Part shown: positions 59,915 through 64,000 of the stretch, piece by piece
How the letters are laid out: each line of letters starts with the position of its first letter
How positions within the stretch are numbered: position 1 is the stretch's first letter
Source: Ciona intestinalis
Lineage: Eukaryota > Chordata > Ascidiacea > Phlebobranchia > Cionidae
Length of the DNA stretch: 64,000 bases
Direction: 5' to 3'
Assembly (NCBI RefSeq): GCF_000224145.3
Contig: NC_020168.2
Location: forward strand, 4,127,480 to 4,191,479
The notes under the pieces: model-generated
The model's database searches: none
What the model was told of the DNA's origin: nothing
The model's input: the letters and a program-made list of their open reading frames with translations, nothing else
Translations under genes and position numbers: made by a program

Positions 59915-62900
59915 GTTGCGGAAATTACCATTAACATTTTTCAATCGTTTATATTGTTTGTACAGTTTAAACGTAATAATGGCGTTTTTTTGTTTCACAT
60001 AAAAAATATAATTAAATTATAATTTTCGTATAAATTCTTGTATCACGTATCGTGAAAAATGCATACTAGGACGCCGGGAACATGATAATAAATCAAAACA
60101 TGATAATAAATTTCACTAAAACCAACGAAATTTCCGTTATAATCACGACGGTAAATTGTAGGCAACTGGTTATTTGTCTAATGTCTTCGTCTTGAAAAGA
60201 TACCACTAATCTCATCTGTATTATATACCTATTCGTAAATCGCCCCATTTTTTAATGAAAGCATGTGACTTATTTATCGTCGCGTGGTTATAACACAAGT
60301 TTTCCGTTTTATACACCTCGAGACCACTCACGAGTTACCACATATGTAAGTTTGTGGGTGATATTTCTATGGATTTTATTTCATATAATGCTTATAGCTG
60401 ACAATTTAAACAACCCATAAGTGACCAGTGGATTATAGCAATTGCCATTAAGTCTGTTGCCCAAAGTTCAACACGCGTTGAACCATGTGGGCCTTAATTT
60501 TGCTGCTTTATCAATAAACAACTAATGAAATTCAATGAACAACTAATGAAATTCAATGAACAACTAATGAAATTCAGTAAACAACTAATGAAATGATTTA
60601 CAGAACGACAAATCAACAAGGGTGAGGGAGAAGCTGTTATAATGGCAATGTTCGGTCGTGCAAAAGCTTTGAATCAAACTTTAGAACTTTGTTCAGTAGA
60701 CGAAGAACTTACCGACTGCCCGATAAAGAAAGGTAAAATTATTACTTTTATTCAAAAATGTATAGTAGGATCGGAGAAGGCGGGACACATTTATTGCACA
60801 ATATCCTAATGACCTGATCGTATTTTAGACAATTAAAAACGGTCCATGGAAGTCGTGAGGATACTGTATTACAGTTATTTGAATGTTCTTTGTTTACTAC
60901 TAAATGGGTCGAGAAAATAGATTAATAGAATGAACAGCTTTCCCAGTATCCTCACGATTTCCATATAGACAGTTGTTAATTGTTTAAAATACGGTTAGGA
61001 AATTTGGATATTACGTACTAAAAGTGTCTCATCTTACCCCACGGTACTACAGCAAACTTGGATACCATGGTCATTTTTTATTTATCGTTCCAATTGGTAT
61101 TGTAAATACAGAATATTTACAGAATAATATACACCGTATGCTTACGAATTTTAAAAACGTGATTAAAATATGGGATATTGTGTGCTATCGGTACGCACAG
61201 CCATGCATTATAACGTACACTTCTAGTAATGAATTGTACAAATTAAAGGGAGTCCGCTTCATGAAACCATAATAGCATATGACTTATAGGCATAGTGATA
61301 GGCGGTTGTGTTTGAATTTAAAAAGAAAGTTTTAAGCAAACGTAATTTATTGAACCTACAATATTACTTTAAAAGCTAATTTATCATTTATAGTTTTAAT
61401 TAAAATTCCAATAAGCAAATATATGCGAAATGACATTTGAGGAATGAAAATTTATTTATTCACGTTGGTGGGAAACGAGAATATTTACTGTCACTAACTT
61501 TGATCAACGGGTCGTATTTAGTGTTGGTAAATGGTCTAATTAATACCGCAATAATTGTGCTTTTCTAGTGAAACGCTGATAAAACAGTTATTTAATGGAA
61601 AACGGTCGAAGTGGTGCCTATTTTTTTAAACCAGCAATACGTTAATATATCGCCGCTCAAACCATATTAAAACAACAAATTTATATGACTATGTGTGTAC
61701 ATTGAACTTTTCTTGTTCTATCATAGTATACTGATCTTACTTCAGTATACTATATGGTTCCATCATATACTTCCCAATGTATAAAAAGGGCTACGCTATA
61801 CTTCGTTACTCATACACGGTAGGGTAGGGAAAGATGGGACAACCTTTCGTCCCATTTAGTAGTAAACAAAGAACATTCAAACAAATATGAAACTATATCC
61901 CAACGACTCCCATAGACTGTTGTTAATTGTTTAAAATGCGATCAGGGTATTTAGATATTATGTGCTAAAAGTGTTCTATCTTACCCCACAGTACTATACG
62001 GCAATAAAGATGACAACGTAGAAGTCATGTTATAACATATACAAGTCACTACAATAAGTCACTTTGTAACGTATAACCCATACGAAGATATATATGTTGG
62101 CATATTTACAAGGGTCAACGTATCGTATTAACCTCTCGCTCCTAGTCGCACAATATTATGAAACGAGGTCAAGCAAACATGACAGTATATGACACCAATA
62201 CATGTTGGCACGTATATAGGCTCTTATAAATGTGTCACTCATTCAACCCAGCGTACCGGCAGTGCAACTTAGCTATAACACGGGTGGTCAGTTACATACA
62301 TATACATGCCCCATATGTCCGCTTATTAGATTCCGAATATGCATCTTTGTGAATAGGGACTGTTGTTTTTTCTATATGGCCGACAATTTGGATAACACAT
62401 GAGACACAGCGCTTTAAACATCGCGGGGTGCGGCAATGATTTAGGTTATCGTCACATCAGTAATGTTAAAGGGCAATTTAAGAAATAAAGAATTGCCAAA
62501 TAAGATAAAAATATATATTTGTACTATTGCGTGTATAGTTTTTAAACAACGAAAATATCCACTATTATTTTAGATCTACCACAATATTGCAAAATACAAC
62601 TGCTGTTTGCATTGCATGACGCTGTTTTACGTAATATGATGGACATAAAAGTAAGATGATGTTTTAATATTGAGACCATATTTTCCGCCTTCTGAAATAT
62701 TAAAAAAATATAGCAGAAAGGAAAAATATGAGGGGTTTATTCTTTTTTTATAACACTCTACAAGTTATTACATCATTCTATACAATTTCGTATCTACTTA
62801 TCCATATTTACACTAGGTAATATATAGTAGGGTGGGGAAAGATGGGACACCTGTTCATTCTATTTCCTTGACATTTAGTAGTAAACAAAGAAAATTCAAA

Positions 62901-63156
62901 GAATTATTAAACTATGCCTTCACAACTCCCTTAGACTGTAGTTAATTGTTTAAAACACGATCAGGATAATCAGACATTACGTGCTAAANNNNNNNNNNNN
63001 NNNNNNNNNNNNNNNNNNNNNNNNNNNNNNNNNNNNNNCGTGTACTATCTTCCCCCACCCTACTATATTAGTAAACAGTCATAAATACTTCTTATTTCAC
63101 ACACAGGGTTTCGCCATTATAAACGTGAAGTAATTCTGCCCAAATTTGCACCAAAG
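58806..63156 (+). CDS. ML-domain protein with N-terminal signal anchor (partial)
   Basis: Exons 58806-59091, 59704-59793, 60604-60732, 63107-63156 join in phase to 185 residues; the 3' end lies to the right of the window or in an exon I did not find. Residues ~11-32 are a hydrophobic segment (CTICLTSTAFVFFFTFYALY) after a basic N-terminus, so a type II signal anchor or uncleaved signal. Residues ~36-80 are an acidic stalk (DFDYDDYGIDVSGL). From Cys95 the sequence looks like an ML (MD-2-related lipid-recognition) domain, as in NPC2 and GM2 activator: a starting NC, then KVVVQVNYTA, LELC and the diagnostic DCPIKKGFRHYKREVILPKF. ML proteins bind lipids, usually as soluble secreted or lysosomal proteins, so the anchor and stalk are unusual. 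A donor GTGAGT follows 63156. A 7-codon continuation from 63907 is possible but would cut the domain short. Confidence 0.68.
59106..59420. repeat. Degenerate repeat related to the 44-bp unit
   Basis: (T)GACA(A/T)TG(A/C)GCA(T/C)G(A/C)GGTGT recurs at about 59110, 59228 and 59312 in the first intron of the ML-domain gene. It matches the start of the tandem unit at 8147-8346. Confidence 0.5.
59479..59669. mobile_element. MITE copy, diverged
   Basis: The left inverted repeat is nearly lost (TAATAGGACGAGAGGATTTT). The interior (GTTAACAAAGAACAGCATTC) and the right end (GGGTCCCATCTTAACCCACA) are recognisable. It lies in the first ML-gene intron. Confidence 0.7.
59880..59909. repeat. AT microsatellite
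   Basis: About 28 bases of alternating T and A in the second intron of the ML-domain gene. Confidence 0.85.
60266..60488 (-). mobile_element. SINE, head-truncated
   Basis: The tail (GTTTTATACACCTCGAGACC), body (AACCCATAAGTGACCAGTGG) and a B-box remnant (GTTGAACC) are recognisable, without the tRNA head. Confidence 0.7.
60517..60597. repeat. 21-bp tandem repeat, 4 copies
   Basis: AACAACTAATGAAATTCAATG in four nearly identical copies. It ends 6 bp before the acceptor of the ML-gene exon at 60604, so it spans the branch-point region. Confidence 0.85.
60763..61050. mobile_element. MITE copy, rearranged
   Basis: TAGTAGGATCGGAGAAGGCG at the left; AAGTGTCTCATCTTACCCCA at the right. The interior is partly duplicated in inverted order, so it is longer than usual. 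A further degraded fragment follows to about 61200. Confidence 0.7.
61818..61998. mobile_element. MITE copy, full length
   Basis: CGGTAGGGTAGGGAAAGATG at the left; AGTGTTCTATCTTACCCCAC at the right. It lies in an ML-gene intron. Confidence 0.8.
62825..63066. mobile_element. MITE copy interrupted by assembly gap
   Basis: TAGTAGGGTGGGGAAAGATG at the left and TATCTTCCCCCACCCTACTA at the right, with the N run falling just before the right inverted repeat. The repeat probably caused the gap. Confidence 0.82.
62989..63038. other. Assembly gap (50 N)
   Basis: A run of 50 undetermined bases inside a MITE copy. The round number suggests a placeholder and not a measured length. Confidence 0.98.
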
Positions 63157-64000
63157 GTGAGTTGTGGTTACTTGAATGTCATTTACTTAACGACAGTCGT
63201 TATATCCGGTTTTACACACATTGTGCTTACTAACGGGTTACCAAAGAGCATATGTAAACATCGTAAAATCGGAAATTTTGGTAAAAGATCTATTTTTAAC
63301 CGCCGCAAATTAATCACTTTGCTTTAGTAGACATATATAGTAGGTTGGGGTAACATAGTCCACGTTGTTTTTAATCGTCACATTGGGTACTAAACAAAGA
63401 ATAATTATAGTAGGATGGGGGAATATGGGACACTTTTTTATTCTATTTTCTTGTCGCATTTGGTAGTAAAAAAAAAACGTTCAAGGAATTATAAAACCGT
63501 ATTCTCACGACTCTCATAAACCGGTGTTAATTGTTTAAAACACGATTAAGATATTAGGTAATTAATGCTTACGGTGTCCCGTCTTTTCCCGCCCTACTAT
63601 GGAATGTAACCGTAATCTCACGGCTGTAAAATAACGTTGTTAACTGTTTAACACGATTATGAAATATGGGTTATTAGGTGCTTACGGTATCGATATTACC
63701 TCGACCTACTCTATAATATGTCGTTTAGGTATGTAACATTACAATATTACAACATTGTATGTAAGTTGTACAATATGTAACTTAATAAATATAGCCACAC
63801 ACGAACGCAATCTTATTAAAGTGTTTAATTTATTTACCGAAGCAATATATACGTGTTTGGGCGATGGAATATTGCACCGTAAGGATAAACGCGTCTGTGT
63901 TTGCAGAAAATTGATGTCGTTAGTCATTAAACCAAATATTGAATTGAATAACATAAAAAAACGTTTTTATTAGTTATATTAAAACATTCTGTGTTGATTG
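63157..64000. other. Right end: MITEs, no assured exon
   Basis: Probably an intron of the ML-domain gene. It contains a degraded SINE tail near 63185-63245 and the nested MITE pair listed separately. A good acceptor, GTGTTTGCAG, ends at 63906, followed by seven in-frame codons and a stop (KIDVVSH). That would end the ML domain early, so I do not annotate it as an exon. Confidence 0.4.
63339..63712. mobile_element. MITE inserted within another MITE
   Basis: 63408-63600 is a full main-family copy (TAGTAGGATGGGGGAATATG ... GTCCCGTCTTTTCCCGCCCT). It is flanked by the two halves of a divergent-subfamily copy: 63339-63407 (TAGTAGGTTGGGGTAACATA) and 63601-63712 (ending CGACCTACTCTATA). Confidence 0.75.

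Noticed and set aside
63907..63930. Last exon of the ML gene (KIDVVSH then stop)
   Set aside because: The acceptor and phase fit, but it would remove the final strands of the ML domain. A true last exon to the right of the window is more likely.

Overview
The window looks like nuclear DNA of a tunicate, most probably Ciona. It is AT-rich, its genes have many short exons with small GT-AG introns, and it is sown with short dispersed repeats: a MITE with long GC-rich terminal inverted repeats, a tRNA-derived SINE, and hAT-type debris. The protein matches (WDR90/POC16, synaptogyrin, ZGRF1, an ML-domain protein) are all animal-type. The genus is an inference from repeat style and gene structure; I could not run a search.

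Layout. 1-4950: no gene I can defend; low-repeat DNA to about 1.7 kb, then MITE copies. 5150-29856 (minus): WDR90/POC16, 36 exons, about 1,984 residues. I could join every exon in phase, with one doubtful 65-nt intron. 30724-31401 (minus): intronless synaptogyrin. 32077-37088 (plus): an 8-exon gene of 1,145 residues with the DUF2439 N-terminus of ZGRF1. 38027-53639 (plus): the GRF zinc finger and superfamily-1 helicase half of ZGRF1. 39717-43920 (minus): an unrecognised Lys/Glu/Ser-rich protein of about 1,305 residues, nested inside a 5.4-kb intron of the helicase gene. 53640-58805: gene-free and MITE-rich. 58806 to beyond 63156 (plus): an ML (MD-2-related lipid-recognition) domain protein with an N-terminal signal anchor, entering the window's right end incomplete. 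A 50-base run of N lies in its intron at 62989-63038.

Functions. WDR90/POC16 is a centriole/cilium protein. ZGRF1 relatives act in DNA repair. Synaptogyrin is a vesicle membrane protein, and ML proteins bind lipids. The genes are not an obvious pathway. Synaptogyrin and the DUF2439 gene are divergent, with start codons 675 bp apart.

Most interesting. The ZGRF1 helicase keeps its Walker A motif (GVVGSGKT) and YRCH motif. However, the Walker B acid pair is DN, GDPKQL is GDSRCL, the FQG motif is YDG, and motif VI is absent from the exons that can be read. Introns in this part carry a duplication across a splice acceptor, tandem repeats where motif VI should lie, and SINE sequence directly in front of the two acceptors that do not fit in phase. 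The DUF2439 half has its own stop codon and poly(A)-like signals, so the gene may be split in two. Together these suggest a ZGRF1 gene being dismantled or turned into a non-catalytic protein.
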